64,000 nt of DNA, taken from assembly GCF_001665785.1 (NCBI RefSeq), contig NZ_LZSO01000038.1, positions 62,001 through 126,000 of the forward strand. Direction: 5' to 3'. Of this stretch, positions 34,178 through 43,693 are shown piece after piece. Source of the stretch: Mycolicibacterium peregrinum (GTDB lineage Bacteria > Actinomycetota > Actinomycetes > Mycobacteriales > Mycobacteriaceae). The notes under the pieces are model-generated. The model worked only from the letters and a program-made list of their open reading frames with translations. It did no database searches and was not told the origin of the DNA. Position numbers and translations under genes: made by a program. Position 1 is the stretch's first letter, and the number at the start of each line of letters is the position of its first letter.

Positions 34178-35200
34178 TCAGGTGGCGCTGCGCTCGTCCG
34201 CGTCCATTGCGTCGAGCACCGCGATCTGAGTGTCGAACGGTCCGCTCATCGTCGATTCGGTCCGCCCGCTGCGCAGCAGGTTGCGGAGCCGATCCTGGTC
34301 GTAGACCGATGGTTCGGTCGTGTCGATGAAGCGTTCGACCACCTCGACGAAGCGGTCGGGGTCGTCGTGGAACGGAAAATGCCCGGATCCGGAGAAAATC
34401 TCCAACTGGGAACCGGGCATTGCGGCGTGTGCCATGTGTGCGTGGCTGACGGGGATGACCGAATCGCTTTGACCCCAGATCAACTGGACGGGAACCGATT
34501 CGGTCAGGTAACAGCGGTCCAGCATGGTCACCACCTGGCCGCGCCAGTCCACGACGGCGCGCAGGGTCCGGGCGAACGCCGCCGATGCCGTCGGCTCCGG
34601 CAGATCCGCCAGGATGCGCAGCATGTCCGGGATGTCGTGGCCGAGACCGGTTGAGCCCAACACCGTGCCCGCGGCCCGACCAGCCAGTTGCAATGCCGGC
34701 AGCACCAGGGGCAATCGCAGCAGGGCCAGCGCCTCACTGCCCATGGGGAGTGAGGCCACCCGCAGCGCCACGTTGACATCCTTGGTGACGCCGCCGGCGC
34801 CCACGAGGATGAGCCGGTCCACCAACTGCGGGAACTGGTAGGCGAACTGCATCGCCACGCCACCGCCCAGTGAATGACCGACCACGGTCACCCGGTCGAT
34901 GTCGAGCACGCTGAGTAGGTCGCGCATGCCGTTGGCGTACGCCGCGACCGAATAGTCCGCACGCGGCTTGTCGGAGCTGCCGTGGCCGAGCAGATCCGGG
35001 GCGATCACGGTGAACCGTTGCGCCAGCGCCGATTGCACGGTGTGCCAGGTGGTGGAGTTGTCACCGATGCCGTGGATCAGCAGGATCGCCGGCCCGGACC
35101 CGGCCACGCGGAAGGCCCGTCGGTATCCGTGGATCGTGCGGTACTCGAGCGTCGGTGTGAGCTCGCGAACGGTCCGCAGATGGGGTTTGCGTTCGGTCAT
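34178..35200 (-). CDS. alpha/beta hydrolase (Rv2715-like)
   Basis: 340-residue hydrolase. Oxyanion motif LIHGIGDNS, nucleophile elbow GHSLGG (Ser110), acid loop WGQSDSVIP, and a C-terminal His in GSGHFPFHDDP. No signal peptide. An esterase or C-C hydrolase acting on a lipid or aromatic substrate is possible. The 92 bp downstream of the PhzF start hold a short direct repeat (CGTCGCATCTGGG twice). Confidence 0.9.
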   Translation of the reverse strand: MTERKPHLRTVRELTPTLEYRTIHGYRRAFRVAGSGPAILLIHGIGDNSTTWHTVQSALAQRFTVIAPDLLGHGSSDKPRADYSVAAYANGMRDLLSVLDIDRVTVVGHSLGGGVAMQFAYQFPQLVDRLILVGAGGVTKDVNVALRVASLPMGSEALALLRLPLVLPALQLAGRAAGTVLGSTGLGHDIPDMLRILADLPEPTASAAFARTLRAVVDWRGQVVTMLDRCYLTESVPVQLIWGQSDSVIPVSHAHMAHAAMPGSQLEIFSGSGHFPFHDDPDRFVEVVERFIDTTEPSVYDQDRLRNLLRSGRTESTMSGPFDTQIAVLDAMDADERSAT

Positions 35201-35236
35201 GCTGGTCCACCTCGCCCTCGGCCCGGCGTCGGGCTG

Positions 35237-36262
35237 TTATGAGTGGTTGTCGCCGTTCGGGAAGCCGTCGCCGAAGCCGTCCCGTCCGTCTTTGTACCTG
35301 TCGTCTTTGTGCTTGTCACCGGTCTGCTGGGCGAGGAACCGTTCGAACTCGGCTCCCAGCTCATCGCCGCTGGGCAGTTCCTCGTCACGCGCCAGCAGAG
35401 ACCGGTTCTCCTGTGCGGCAACGAACGCATCGTACTGGCGCTCCAACCCCGTCACCACCTGAGCCACCTCTTCGCTGGCCTCTACCTGCTCGTTGATCTT
35501 GCTGTAGACCTCGGCTCCGGCCTCGGAAAGTTTCTCCAACGGCAGTTGTAGCGAACCGGTCCGGGCCACCTCGGCCAGCAGTGCCTCGGCAGCCGGCGGG
35601 TAGGCCGTCTGGGCCAGGTAGTGCGGGACGTGCACGGTGTACCCCACCACCTCGTGCCCATGCTGGGCCATGCGGAACTCCAACAGGTTGGAAACGCTCG
35701 CCGGGACCTGGACTTCGCCGACCCACGGCGTGTGGTCGGCGATCAGCTCCTTGTCGTTCGCGTGCGCGGTGAGCATGACGGGGCGCGTGTGGGGCACCGC
35801 CATGGGGATGGTGCCGAGGCCGATCACCCGGCGGACCCCGAGCTGTTCGGCGAGCAGCCGCACCGCGGTGATGAATCGCTCCCACCGCAGGTCCGGCTCC
35901 AGGCCGGCCAGCAGCAGGAACGGCGTGCCCACGCCGTCGTGCAGCGCGTACAGGTTCAGCTCGGGTTCCTCGTAGCTGGTGAAATGGTCGGTCTTGAATG
36001 TCATCAGCGGCCGGCGCGACCGGTAGTCGAGCAGCTCGTCGATGGCGAAGGACGCCACCAGCTCGGTGTCGAGCGTGTCCTTGAGATGCTCGGCGGCCAG
36101 GCGGATCGCGTGGCCGGCATCGGAGAACCCCTCCAACGCATGGATCAGCACCGGCCCGCGTCCATCCGAGGACGACAACTGCGGGGCCGGGAACTCAAGC
36201 TCGTACATGCCGCTCTGGTCGGGCTGGTAGTGCTGGTCGGGGGTGTCGCTGGTGTCGGTCAT
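35237..36262 (-). CDS. PAC2 family protein (Rv2714-like)
   Basis: 341 residues from ATG 36262 (MTDTSDTPDQHYQPDQ). The PAC2 fold region contains ALEGFSDAGHA, the proteasome-assembly-chaperone-like signature, and VIGLGTIPMAVPHTRP. A C-terminal coiled segment ends in a charged Lys/Asp tail. It is followed 36 bp later by the hydrolase gene, as in M. tuberculosis. Function is not established. Confidence 0.88.
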   Translation of the reverse strand: MTDTSDTPDQHYQPDQSGMYELEFPAPQLSSSDGRGPVLIHALEGFSDAGHAIRLAAEHLKDTLDTELVASFAIDELLDYRSRRPLMTFKTDHFTSYEEPELNLYALHDGVGTPFLLLAGLEPDLRWERFITAVRLLAEQLGVRRVIGLGTIPMAVPHTRPVMLTAHANDKELIADHTPWVGEVQVPASVSNLLEFRMAQHGHEVVGYTVHVPHYLAQTAYPPAAEALLAEVARTGSLQLPLEKLSEAGAEVYSKINEQVEASEEVAQVVTGLERQYDAFVAAQENRSLLARDEELPSGDELGAEFERFLAQQTGDKHKDDRYKDGRDGFGDGFPNGDNHS

Positions 36263-36426
36263 CTCGCTTCGTCTCCTCGCTGCGGCAGGACGCTGGGACG
36301 GCCTACCGCCGTGTCCTCCAGTGTCCCGCATACCCGGGCGGCGGGTTCGTCCCGCCCCGCTGTGCGTTCGAACGCGCCGGGTCGGGGGCCGCATTCCGGC
36401 AGTTCTCCGCGCGATCAGGCAAAATC

Positions 36427-37257
36427 GTGATGATGCGCTTGACCCGGATGGCGATATTCACAGTCGCGGCTGCCCTGACGGTGGCCGGCGCGGCGGCGTG
36501 CACCGTTCCGGGCCCCACCGCCGGTGGGGCGGCAGCGAACCTCACGACCGCCCCGCCGAGCAGCACACCGGCTGCCGCCAGCGCGTTGTCGCAGGCCGGG
36601 GTCGAGTCGGTGACGCCGGATCGTCGGGTGGGGGCGCTTTTCCTGGGCGACACCACGACGCACACCTGTAGCGGCTCGGTGCTGGCCACCCCGACGGCGG
36701 ACCTCATCCTGACGGCCGCGCACTGCCTGCTCGACGGTGTCGACACCACGTTCGTGCCGGGTTTCGGCGCGGGCGCCGGTGACACCTGGCACGTCAGCAG
36801 CGTGTATCTGGACTCGCGCTGGCTCGCCGACCAGGATCCACAGGCCGACTATGCGATCGTGCGGGTGACCGGGGATTCCACCGCGAGTCTGTTGGCCGAG
36901 TCCGGCGGCGGGCTGACCCTGGGGTCGGCGCCCGCGGCGGGAAGCCCGGTGACGGTGACCGGATACCCGATGGGTGAGGGCGGCAGCCCGATGGCGTGCC
37001 GAGGCGTGACCGCGCCGTCGCTGCAGGGATTCCCGGCCCTGGCCTGTGCGGGCGTGACCGATGGTTTCAGCGGTGCCCCATGGGTTTCGGGATCGACGGT
37101 GACCGGATTGGTCGGCGGACTCGACGGCGGCGGCTGTGATGACGACGTGTCCTATTCACCACGCTTCGATGACCGGATCGCGCGCCTGCTCGTCCGCGCT
37201 GAGGCCGATGGCCCCGGCGACGCGGCGCCCGCCGCCCTCGAATCGGACTGTCAGTAG
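36427..37257 (+). CDS. secreted trypsin-like serine protease (lipoprotein)
   Basis: 276 residues; GTG start followed by two ATG codons. A lipoprotein signal ends in AGAAAC (Cys25). The chymotrypsin triad is His99 (TAAHC), Asp141 (DYAIV) and Ser215. The usual GDSGGP is replaced by GFSGAP, a variant seen in actinobacterial S1 proteases of the V8/glutamyl-type group. Disulfide Cys pairs are likely. Its 3' end overlaps the convergent sthA by 7 bp. Confidence 0.85.
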   Translation: MMMRLTRMAIFTVAAALTVAGAAACTVPGPTAGGAAANLTTAPPSSTPAAASALSQAGVESVTPDRRVGALFLGDTTTHTCSGSVLATPTADLILTAAHCLLDGVDTTFVPGFGAGAGDTWHVSSVYLDSRWLADQDPQADYAIVRVTGDSTASLLAESGGGLTLGSAPAAGSPVTVTGYPMGEGGSPMACRGVTAPSLQGFPALACAGVTDGFSGAPWVSGSTVTGLVGGLDGGGCDDDVSYSPRFDDRIARLLVRAEADGPGDAAPAALESDCQ

Positions 37258-38666
37258 CGGAACTGGTTGAGCGCGCGCAGCTTGTTCATCACGTCGAGCG
37301 CCGCGACCTTGTAGGCCTCCGAGAACGTCGGATAGTTGAACACCGCGTCGACGAGGTATTCGACCGTGCCGCCGCAACCCATCACGGCCTGTCCGATGTG
37401 GACCATCTCTGTGGCGTTCGTACCGAAGATGTGCACCCCCAGTAGTCGCAGATCCTCGGTGGACACGAGCAGTTTCAGCATTCCGTAGGAATCCCCGGCG
37501 ATCTGCCCGCGCGCCAGTTCGCGATACCGGGATACGCCGACCTCATACGGAATCGAATCCTTGGTCAGATCGACCTCGGTGGCCCCGACGAACGACACCT
37601 CGGGAATCGAGTAGATGCCGATCGGCTGCAGGCTCATCATGGCCTTGGTGGGTTCGCCGAAGGCGTGGTAGGCAGCCAACCGTCCCTGCTCCATGGATGT
37701 CGCGGCCAGCGCCGGGAATCCGATGACGTCGCCGACCGCGTAGATGTGGTCCACCTTGGTGGTGAAGTTGTCGTCGACGTAGATGCGGCCGCGGGTGTCT
37801 GCCTCCAGGCCGGCGTTGGCCAGGTCGAGGTGGTCCGTCTGGCCCTGGCGTCCGGCCGAATACATCACGGTCTCGGCGGGGATCTGCTTACCGCTGGCCA
37901 GGGTGGTCACCGTGCCCGAAGTACCGATGTCGACGGCGGTCACCTCTTCGCCGAACCGGAACGTCACCGCGAGGTCGCGGAGGTGGAAGCGCAGCGACTC
38001 GATGATCTCGGGATCGCAGAACTCCAGCATGTCGTCGCGTTTCTCCACCACGGTGACCTTGGTGCCCAGCGCGGCGAACATCGAGGCGTACTCGATGCCG
38101 ATGACCCCGGCGCCGACCACGACCATCGAGGTGGGCAAGGTCGCGAGATTGAGGATGCCGTCGGAATCGAGCACGCGTGCCTCGTCGAACGTGACCCCGG
38201 CCGGCCGGGCCGGTTTGGTCCCGGTGGCGATCACGATGAAACGGCCACGGACAGTGACCAGTTCAGCGCGGGTGGGATCCTCGACGAGGATCGTGTGCTC
38301 GTCGGCGAATCGGCCGTGCCCGGTGTACAGCTCGATGCGGTTGCGCATCAGCTGGGACCGCACGACGTCGATCTCCTTGCCGATGACGTGCTGGGTGCGT
38401 GACAGCAGGTCGGCCGGGGTGATCTTGTCCTTGACGCGGTAGCTCGCGCCGTAGAGTTCACGCTGGCTCATGCCGGTCAGGTAGACGACGGCCTCACGCA
38501 ACGTCTTGGACGGAATGGTGCCGGTGTTGACGCACACTCCGCCGAGCATCATGCCCCGCTCGATCACCGCGACGGTCTTGCCGAGCTTCGCTGCGGCGAT
38601 GGCGGCGCGCTGGCCCCCGGGACCGGAACCGATGACGACGAGGTCATACTCCTGCATCGAACCCAT
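37251..38666 (-). CDS. sthA: soluble pyridine nucleotide transhydrogenase SthA
   Basis: 471-residue FAD enzyme moving reducing equivalents from NADPH to NAD+. FAD motif GSGPGG, NAD(P) motif GAGVIGIEYASM, and YAVGDVIGFP. It resembles lipoamide dehydrogenase but the redox disulfide is absent: GGVCVNTGTIPSK has Thr in place of the second Cys, the SthA signature. ATG 38657 (MQEYDLVV) is an equally likely start. Confidence 0.95.
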   Translation of the reverse strand: MGSMQEYDLVVIGSGPGGQRAAIAAAKLGKTVAVIERGMMLGGVCVNTGTIPSKTLREAVVYLTGMSQRELYGASYRVKDKITPADLLSRTQHVIGKEIDVVRSQLMRNRIELYTGHGRFADEHTILVEDPTRAELVTVRGRFIVIATGTKPARPAGVTFDEARVLDSDGILNLATLPTSMVVVGAGVIGIEYASMFAALGTKVTVVEKRDDMLEFCDPEIIESLRFHLRDLAVTFRFGEEVTAVDIGTSGTVTTLASGKQIPAETVMYSAGRQGQTDHLDLANAGLEADTRGRIYVDDNFTTKVDHIYAVGDVIGFPALAATSMEQGRLAAYHAFGEPTKAMMSLQPIGIYSIPEVSFVGATEVDLTKDSIPYEVGVSRYRELARGQIAGDSYGMLKLLVSTEDLRLLGVHIFGTNATEMVHIGQAVMGCGGTVEYLVDAVFNYPTFSEAYKVAALDVMNKLRALNQFRY

Positions 38667-38828
38667 GGGTCAACTGTCTACGCGGGGTTGCCGAACCGGC
38701 GCATGTGGCTGACGCCGAATACCGCGTGAACAAACGGGTTATCCCCAGCGCAGCGTCCATCCCCAACGGGGCTTCGCCGCCCGGTTCTCGCGGCGGCCCG
38801 TGACGGCGCTCGTTGGCACGGTCGGGCC

Positions 38829-39896
38829 ATGACCACACCATCGCCCTCCTCGCCCGAGTTCGACTTCCACCTCAACCGCCCCGGTGCGCTGATCGCCGCT
38901 CTGCCCGCGGTGCTCGGCTTCGTCCCGCACCGCAGCCTCGTGCTCGTCACCATCGACCGGGGCGAGTTGGGCTGCGTCATGCGTGCAGATCTGGCCGACG
39001 ACATGTCCGGACGCGTCGCGCACCTGGTCGACCTCGCGGCGAATGCCGGCGCGGACGCCGTGATCGCGGTGGTCGTGGACGACCACAGCCGGGACTGTCT
39101 GGCGTGCGATGACCGCTATCGCGACCTCGCGGCGGTGCTGGACGAGGCCCTGGCCGCGGACGGCATCGAGCTCTACGCCGCGCACGTGGTGGACCAGGTG
39201 GCCGCCGGGGGGTTCTGGCATTGCGCCGACGGTTGTGGCGCAGAGGGATACGTGGACGACCCGGGCGCGTCACCGCTGGCGGCAGCTGCGGTGCTCGACG
39301 GTCGGCGGCTCTACGGCAGCCGTGACGAGCTACTTCGGGTGATCCGGCCGGACCCGGTGGCCGCCGCCTCGATGAAACGACCACTGGAGCTCGCGGTGCA
39401 GCGGCCGGGATGCCCGGACACCCGGCCCGACGATGAGGTGCGCGGGGACGTCGAGGCTGCGATGCGGGCAGCGGTGCAGGTCGCCGAGGGAGATACGCCC
39501 GGCAGTGGCGAGTTGGCGCGGTTGGCCGTCGGGTTGGCCGATCCGAGGGTCCGCGACACGCTCTACGCCCTGGCGGTCGGGGAGTGCGCGGAGCAGGCCG
39601 AAGCGTTGTGGGCGCTGTTGGCCCGCAATCTGCCCGATCCCTGGCGTGCCGAAGCGCTTGTTCTGCTGGCCTTCTCGGCGTATGCACGGGGCGACGGGCC
39701 GCTGGCCGGGGCATCGCTCGATGCCGCGTTGGACGCGCGGCCGACGCACCGGATGGCGGGCATGCTCGACACCGCGCTGCAAGCGGGCATGCGGCCGGAG
39801 CGCATCCGGGAGCTGGCGGTCACCGGCTATCGGCTGGCCGAACAGCTCGGCGTGCAACTGCCGCCGCGGCGGACGTGGCGCCGCAGGGCCGGTTGA
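38829..39896 (+). CDS. DUF4192 family protein (Rv2712c-like)
   Basis: 355 residues, starting MTTPSPSSPEFDFHLNRPG. N-terminal motif PAVLGFVPHRSLVLVTI, a HVVDQVAAGGFWHCADG segment, and helical C-terminal repeats with tetratrico-like spacing (ALLARNLPDPWRAEALVLLAFSAYARGDGP). It fits the actinobacterial DUF4192 family. Ends 3 bp from the convergent ideR. Function unknown. Confidence 0.9.
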   Translation: MTTPSPSSPEFDFHLNRPGALIAALPAVLGFVPHRSLVLVTIDRGELGCVMRADLADDMSGRVAHLVDLAANAGADAVIAVVVDDHSRDCLACDDRYRDLAAVLDEALAADGIELYAAHVVDQVAAGGFWHCADGCGAEGYVDDPGASPLAAAAVLDGRRLYGSRDELLRVIRPDPVAAASMKRPLELAVQRPGCPDTRPDDEVRGDVEAAMRAAVQVAEGDTPGSGELARLAVGLADPRVRDTLYALAVGECAEQAEALWALLARNLPDPWRAEALVLLAFSAYARGDGPLAGASLDAALDARPTHRMAGMLDTALQAGMRPERIRELAVTGYRLAEQLGVQLPPRRTWRRRAG

Positions 39897-39899
39897 GTG

Positions 39900-40589
39900 C
39901 TAGACCTTCTCGACGCGGACCGCGTGCGCCATGTGATGGGGCAACTCGACCTGCTCGTGTCCCGGGATCACGATCATCACGCCGCCGTGGTCGTTGGCCT
40001 CGACGGTGACCCTCGCATTCGGCACCACGCCCGCATCCTTGAGTCGACCGATGAGTTCGGTGTCTCCCTGAACGTGTTCGGTGAGTTGGCGGACCACCAC
40101 GGCCACCGGCAACCCGACCGGGAGTTCGGTGAGCCGGACCAGGCTGACATCGTCGTAGCCCGCCGCACCGACGCCGAGGTCCGACAACCCCGGGATGGGA
40201 TTACCGAACGGCGAGGTGGTGGGGTTGTCGAGCACCTGCACCAGGCGCCGCTCCACGTCCTCGCTCATCACGTGCTCCCAGCGGCAGGCTTCGGCGTGGA
40301 CGTCCTCCCACGGCAACCCGATCACGTCGACGAGCAGCCGTTCGGCCAGCCGGTGCTTGCGCATCACGGCAACGGCCAGAGCACGGCCCTTGTCGGTCAG
40401 CTCCAGGTGGCGGTCGCCGGCGACGTGCAGCAGGCCATCGCGTTCCATGCGCGACACCGTCTGGCTGACCGTCGGACCACTTTGGTCGAGCCGTTCGGCG
40501 ATGCGGGCGCGCAACGGCACCACGCCCTCTTCCTCGAGGTCGTAGATCGTCCGCAGGTACATCTCGGTGGTGTCGACCAGATCGTTCAT
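39900..40589 (-). CDS. ideR: iron-dependent repressor IdeR
   Basis: DtxR-family master iron regulator, 229 residues, starting MNDLVDTTEMYLRTIYDLEEEG at ATG 40589. N-terminal winged helix with SGPTVSQTVSRMERDGLL, metal-binding dimerisation domain with MRKHRLAERLL and CRWEHVMS, and a C-terminal SH3-like domain. Near-identical to other mycobacterial IdeR. It represses siderophore genes and activates ferritin genes when Fe2+ is bound. Confidence 0.98.
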   Translation of the reverse strand: MNDLVDTTEMYLRTIYDLEEEGVVPLRARIAERLDQSGPTVSQTVSRMERDGLLHVAGDRHLELTDKGRALAVAVMRKHRLAERLLVDVIGLPWEDVHAEACRWEHVMSEDVERRLVQVLDNPTTSPFGNPIPGLSDLGVGAAGYDDVSLVRLTELPVGLPVAVVVRQLTEHVQGDTELIGRLKDAGVVPNARVTVEANDHGGVMIVIPGHEQVELPHHMAHAVRVEKV

Positions 40590-40750
40590 GCGCGCCTTCC
40601 CAGCCCAAACGTCACGGCTCAGTCTACCGTTTCCGGCTCTTGAACTGCGGCGCAACATCGGGGCGTCGGGCACCTCACAGCGCGGGGCAAAACCCCAGGA
40701 CAACGGCCCGGACACACCCCGCGAGGCCCGAAACGGCCCAGATGTGCGAC

Positions 40751-40777
40751 GTGCCCCGCCGGAAACCGGCGGGGCAC
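40751..40777 (-). terminator. terminator downstream of sigB
   Basis: Perfect 12-bp arms GTGCCCCGCCGG / CCGGCGGGGCAC with a 3-base loop, 15 bp after the sigB stop; no U tract. The remaining sequence up to ideR (about 160 bp) holds only its upstream region. Confidence 0.8.
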
Positions 40778-40791
40778 ATCTGGCGGAGGGA

Positions 40792-41751
40792 CTAGCTGGC
40801 GTAGGAGCGGAGTCGGTCCGCACGCTCGCCGTTGCGGAGCTTGGCCATGACCTCACGCTCGATCTGGCGGACCCGCTCGCGGGAGAGACCGAACAGCTTG
40901 CCGATCTGATCCAGGGTGCGGGGCTGGCCGTCGTCGAGGCCGAACCGCAACCGGATCACCTGCTGCTCACGCTCGTCGAGCGTGGCCAGCACGTGGCGGA
41001 TATCGGTGTGCAGCAGTTCGGAGATGACCGCGTTCTCGGCGGACATCGCCTCGGAGTCCTCGATGAAGTCGCCCAGCGGGGCTTCCTCGTCGGTGCCGAC
41101 GGGCATGTCCAGGCTCACCGGGTCGCGGCTGTGCTCCAGCAGGTCGTTGATCTTCTCGACGGGGATACCGGACTCTTCGGCCAGTTCCTCGTCGGTGGCC
41201 TCGCGGCCCAGGTTCTGGTGCATCTCGCGCTTGATCCGGGCCAGCTTGTTGACCTGCTCGACCAGGTGGACCGGGAGTCGGATGGTGCGGCTCTGGTCCG
41301 CCATCCCGCGGGTGATGGCCTGACGGATCCACCAGGTGGCATACGTGGAGAACTTGAAGCCCTTGGTGTAGTCGAACTTCTCCATCGCGCGGATCAGGCC
41401 CAGGTTGCCTTCCTGGATCAGATCCAGCAGCGGCATGCCGCGACCGGTGTAGCGCTTGGCCAGCGACACCACCAGGCGGAGGTTGGCCTCCAGCAGGTGC
41501 CGGCGGGCTGCCTCACCGTCGCGGACGACGGTGGCCAGATCACGCTTCCGGTTCTCGCCCAGGCGCTTCTTGGTGTTCAGCACGTGCTGGGCGTACAAGC
41601 CCGCCTCGATGCGCTTTGCGAGTTCTACCTCATCGGCGGCGTTGAGCAACGCCGTTTTGCCAATGCCGTTCAGATACACGCGCACGAGGTCGGCGGCAGG
41701 GCTCTGGGCATCCAGATCACTGTCGACGCGGCTTGTGGTGGCATTTGCCAT
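40792..41751 (-). CDS. sigB: sigma factor SigB
   Basis: Non-essential primary-like sigma factor of the stress and stationary response, 319 residues from ATG 41751 (MANATTSRVDSDLDAQ). Regions 2 (NLRLVVSLAKRYTGRGMPLLDLIQEGN, KFSTYATWWIRQAI), 3 and 4 (GLSRERVRQIEREVM) are intact and almost identical to M. tuberculosis SigB. An in-frame start 10 codons upstream is less likely. An AGGAGG site precedes the ATG. Confidence 0.97.
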   Translation of the reverse strand: MANATTSRVDSDLDAQSPAADLVRVYLNGIGKTALLNAADEVELAKRIEAGLYAQHVLNTKKRLGENRKRDLATVVRDGEAARRHLLEANLRLVVSLAKRYTGRGMPLLDLIQEGNLGLIRAMEKFDYTKGFKFSTYATWWIRQAITRGMADQSRTIRLPVHLVEQVNKLARIKREMHQNLGREATDEELAEESGIPVEKINDLLEHSRDPVSLDMPVGTDEEAPLGDFIEDSEAMSAENAVISELLHTDIRHVLATLDEREQQVIRLRFGLDDGQPRTLDQIGKLFGLSRERVRQIEREVMAKLRNGERADRLRSYAS

Positions 41752-41788
41752 GACGGCCTCCTGATCAGCTCGAACTGTCATGATCTAC

Positions 41789-41815
41789 AACGTCGTAGAC
41801 CCCATGAGAGTTCCC
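41789..41815 (-). promoter_or_regulatory. SigE/SigH-type promoter of sigB
   Basis: On the minus strand GGGAAC (41815-41810), a 17-bp spacer and CGTT (41792-41789) fit the ECF consensus of mycobacterial SigE/SigH promoters. It lies about 40 bp before the sigB ATG, matching the known stress control of sigB. Confidence 0.88.
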
Positions 41816-41898
41816 GCCGTCCGCCGGATTCATGCCCGTTGAGCTGCGGTTTTTCCGAACCGACCTGAGAATGTCCTGAGAATGGCTAAAGAAGCCGC

Positions 41899-42327
41899 TC
41901 AGCTGGGCTCATCGCCGTCGGTCCGCGCCGCGTCCGGTTGCGGTGGCATAAACGGGTCCTTCTGTAACGCCGGCCGCTCCGCGGTGGGGAACAGTGGGAT
42001 CCGCTCGCCGCGCCCGGCATACCGCCGTGGTTCCTCGGCGCTGCGCGGGGGACGGTCATTGGCGATCAGCACGGCCATCCAGGGCAGCGGTATCGACGCC
42101 ACGATGATCGCGAGCGAGATGAGTCCGTTCTGCCAGATGTTGTAGGCAACCGCGGCGAGGATGAGAGCCGGGATGCGGAAGGCCATCAGCGTCAGATACT
42201 TCCGGACGCGTTGGCGGTGCTGCTCTTCGTAGGCAGGTGCGGCTTTGGTGATGAGAACCGGGCGGGCTTCCTTGCCGAAATCGTCGCCGAAATCGTCGTC
42301 GAAACTCAGCTCGTGGCTTTGTTTCAT
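41899..42327 (-). CDS. DUF3099 family membrane protein
   Basis: 142 residues from ATG 42327 (MKQSHELSFDDDFGDDFG). Two hydrophobic spans (about residues 47-66 and 70-88) flanked by an acidic N-terminus and a Pro/Arg-rich C-terminus. It matches the DUF3099 proteins found beside sigB in mycobacteria (Rv2709). Function unknown. Confidence 0.85.
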   Translation of the reverse strand: MKQSHELSFDDDFGDDFGKEARPVLITKAAPAYEEQHRQRVRKYLTLMAFRIPALILAAVAYNIWQNGLISLAIIVASIPLPWMAVLIANDRPPRSAEEPRRYAGRGERIPLFPTAERPALQKDPFMPPQPDAARTDGDEPS

Positions 42328-42404
42328 ACCTCTACTGTTCCACACCCGGACCGGGTCGTGGCATGCGGATTTCCCTATGCCCCGCAGCCAGGCACAATAA
42401 AACT

Positions 42405-42641
42405 ATGCAGACCCAGACCATCGAGCGCCCGGACACCGACGAACGCGTCGACGACGGGACCGACGACGACAGCCCCAAGTTCTTCCATTACGTCAAGAAA
42501 AACAAGATCGCCGAAAGTGCGGTCATGGGCACGCATGTGGTCGCGCTGTGCGGCGAGGTGTTCCCGGTGACCAAGTCGGCCAAGCCGGGCTCTCCGGTGT
42601 GCCCGGACTGCAAGAAGATCTACGAATCGCTCAAGAAGTAG
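42405..42641 (+). CDS. DUF3039 family small protein
   Basis: 78 residues from ATG 42405 (MQTQTIERPDTDERVDDG). The conserved core is FFHYVKKNKIAESAVMGTHVVALCGEVFPVTK split around a Cys, then a CPDCKKIYESLKK zinc-knuckle-like end. Fits DUF3039 (Rv2708c). Its last 11 bp overlap the convergent YihY gene. Confidence 0.88.
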   Translation: MQTQTIERPDTDERVDDGTDDDSPKFFHYVKKNKIAESAVMGTHVVALCGEVFPVTKSAKPGSPVCPDCKKIYESLKK

Positions 42642-43629
42642 GCGGCGGCGGTTCAGTCGGCTCGGGCGCAGGCGTTCCTGCCGGCGCCTGGGCCTCGCCA
42701 TTGTTGGAGCCGTTGAGGGCTTTGTCCTCCAGCCATTCCCGCAGCCTCCTGGCGTGCGTGTCCGACGCCGGCCACTCCTCTTGGATCGCCGCATTCAGTT
42801 CGGCGCCGAGCATGATGGCAAAACCCAGGAAGAACGCGAACAACAGGAACGCGATCGGCGTGGCCAATGCGCCGTAGGTGTAGCCGGTGCTCGTGATCCA
42901 GGTCAGGTAGATCCGCAACCCGAACGTGGCGACCAGGAACACCACCGTCGCCAGGACCGCGCCCAGCACCAGGCGGTGCGTCGGGATCGGAGCAGGCAAC
43001 GAGACCCGGTACAGCACAGTCACCCCCACGAACACCGCGAGGAACAGCGCCGGGTAGTAGCCGTAGCGCAGTGCGTTGTCGAGACTGTCCGGAATGTGCT
43101 CAGAGACTGCCCGCGGCCCGAGCGCCAGCAGCGGCGCTATCCCGATGGCGGAGACGAGCATGACCACGTACAGGCCCAACGCGTAGAAGCGTTGCCGCAC
43201 CGGATGGCGCAGCGGTGTCTGATCGTGGGCCTCCACGATGGAGTCCACGAACGCCGACACCGCCGACGACCCGGCCCACAACGAGATCACGAAACCCACC
43301 GACACCACCTCGCCGCGGGCGCCCCTGACGATGTCGCGGATCGTCGGTTCGATGATCTCGTTGACGACATTGGGGGAGAAGAAGCTGTTCGCCGCGTTGA
43401 TCAGCTGGTCCTGGATCGTCGGCAGGGTGTCCGGCCCGAACAACGGCGCGATGTAGGCCAGGCTGCCGAGCATCCCCAGTAGCAGGGGAGGCAGTGACAA
43501 CGCGCACCAGAACGCCGCCTGTGCCGATTCCGAGAAGATGGAATCGTCCCAGCTCTTCGACAACGTGCGTCGAGTGATGTGCCAGATGTGGTGGCGTGAT
43601 GGTGGTACTGGAAGCGGCTGGCCAGTCAT
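42631..43629 (-). CDS. YihY/virulence factor BrkB family membrane protein (Rv2707-like)
   Basis: 332 residues with about six membrane spans. The N-terminal RTLSKSWDDSIFSESAQAAFW and mid-protein SLWAGSSAVSAFVDSI are typical of YihY/BrkB. The C-terminus is Pro-rich (PAPEPTEPPPPTS). Proposed roles include transport; nothing here defines the substrate. Confidence 0.9.
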   Translation of the reverse strand: MTGQPLPVPPSRHHIWHITRRTLSKSWDDSIFSESAQAAFWCALSLPPLLLGMLGSLAYIAPLFGPDTLPTIQDQLINAANSFFSPNVVNEIIEPTIRDIVRGARGEVVSVGFVISLWAGSSAVSAFVDSIVEAHDQTPLRHPVRQRFYALGLYVVMLVSAIGIAPLLALGPRAVSEHIPDSLDNALRYGYYPALFLAVFVGVTVLYRVSLPAPIPTHRLVLGAVLATVVFLVATFGLRIYLTWITSTGYTYGALATPIAFLLFAFFLGFAIMLGAELNAAIQEEWPASDTHARRLREWLEDKALNGSNNGEAQAPAGTPAPEPTEPPPPTS

Positions 43630-43693
43630 GACCAGTCAAGCATTACTGACGAAACGTGCTCCTGCCCAGGCGGGTGGTGCCGGCTGTTGGCGG

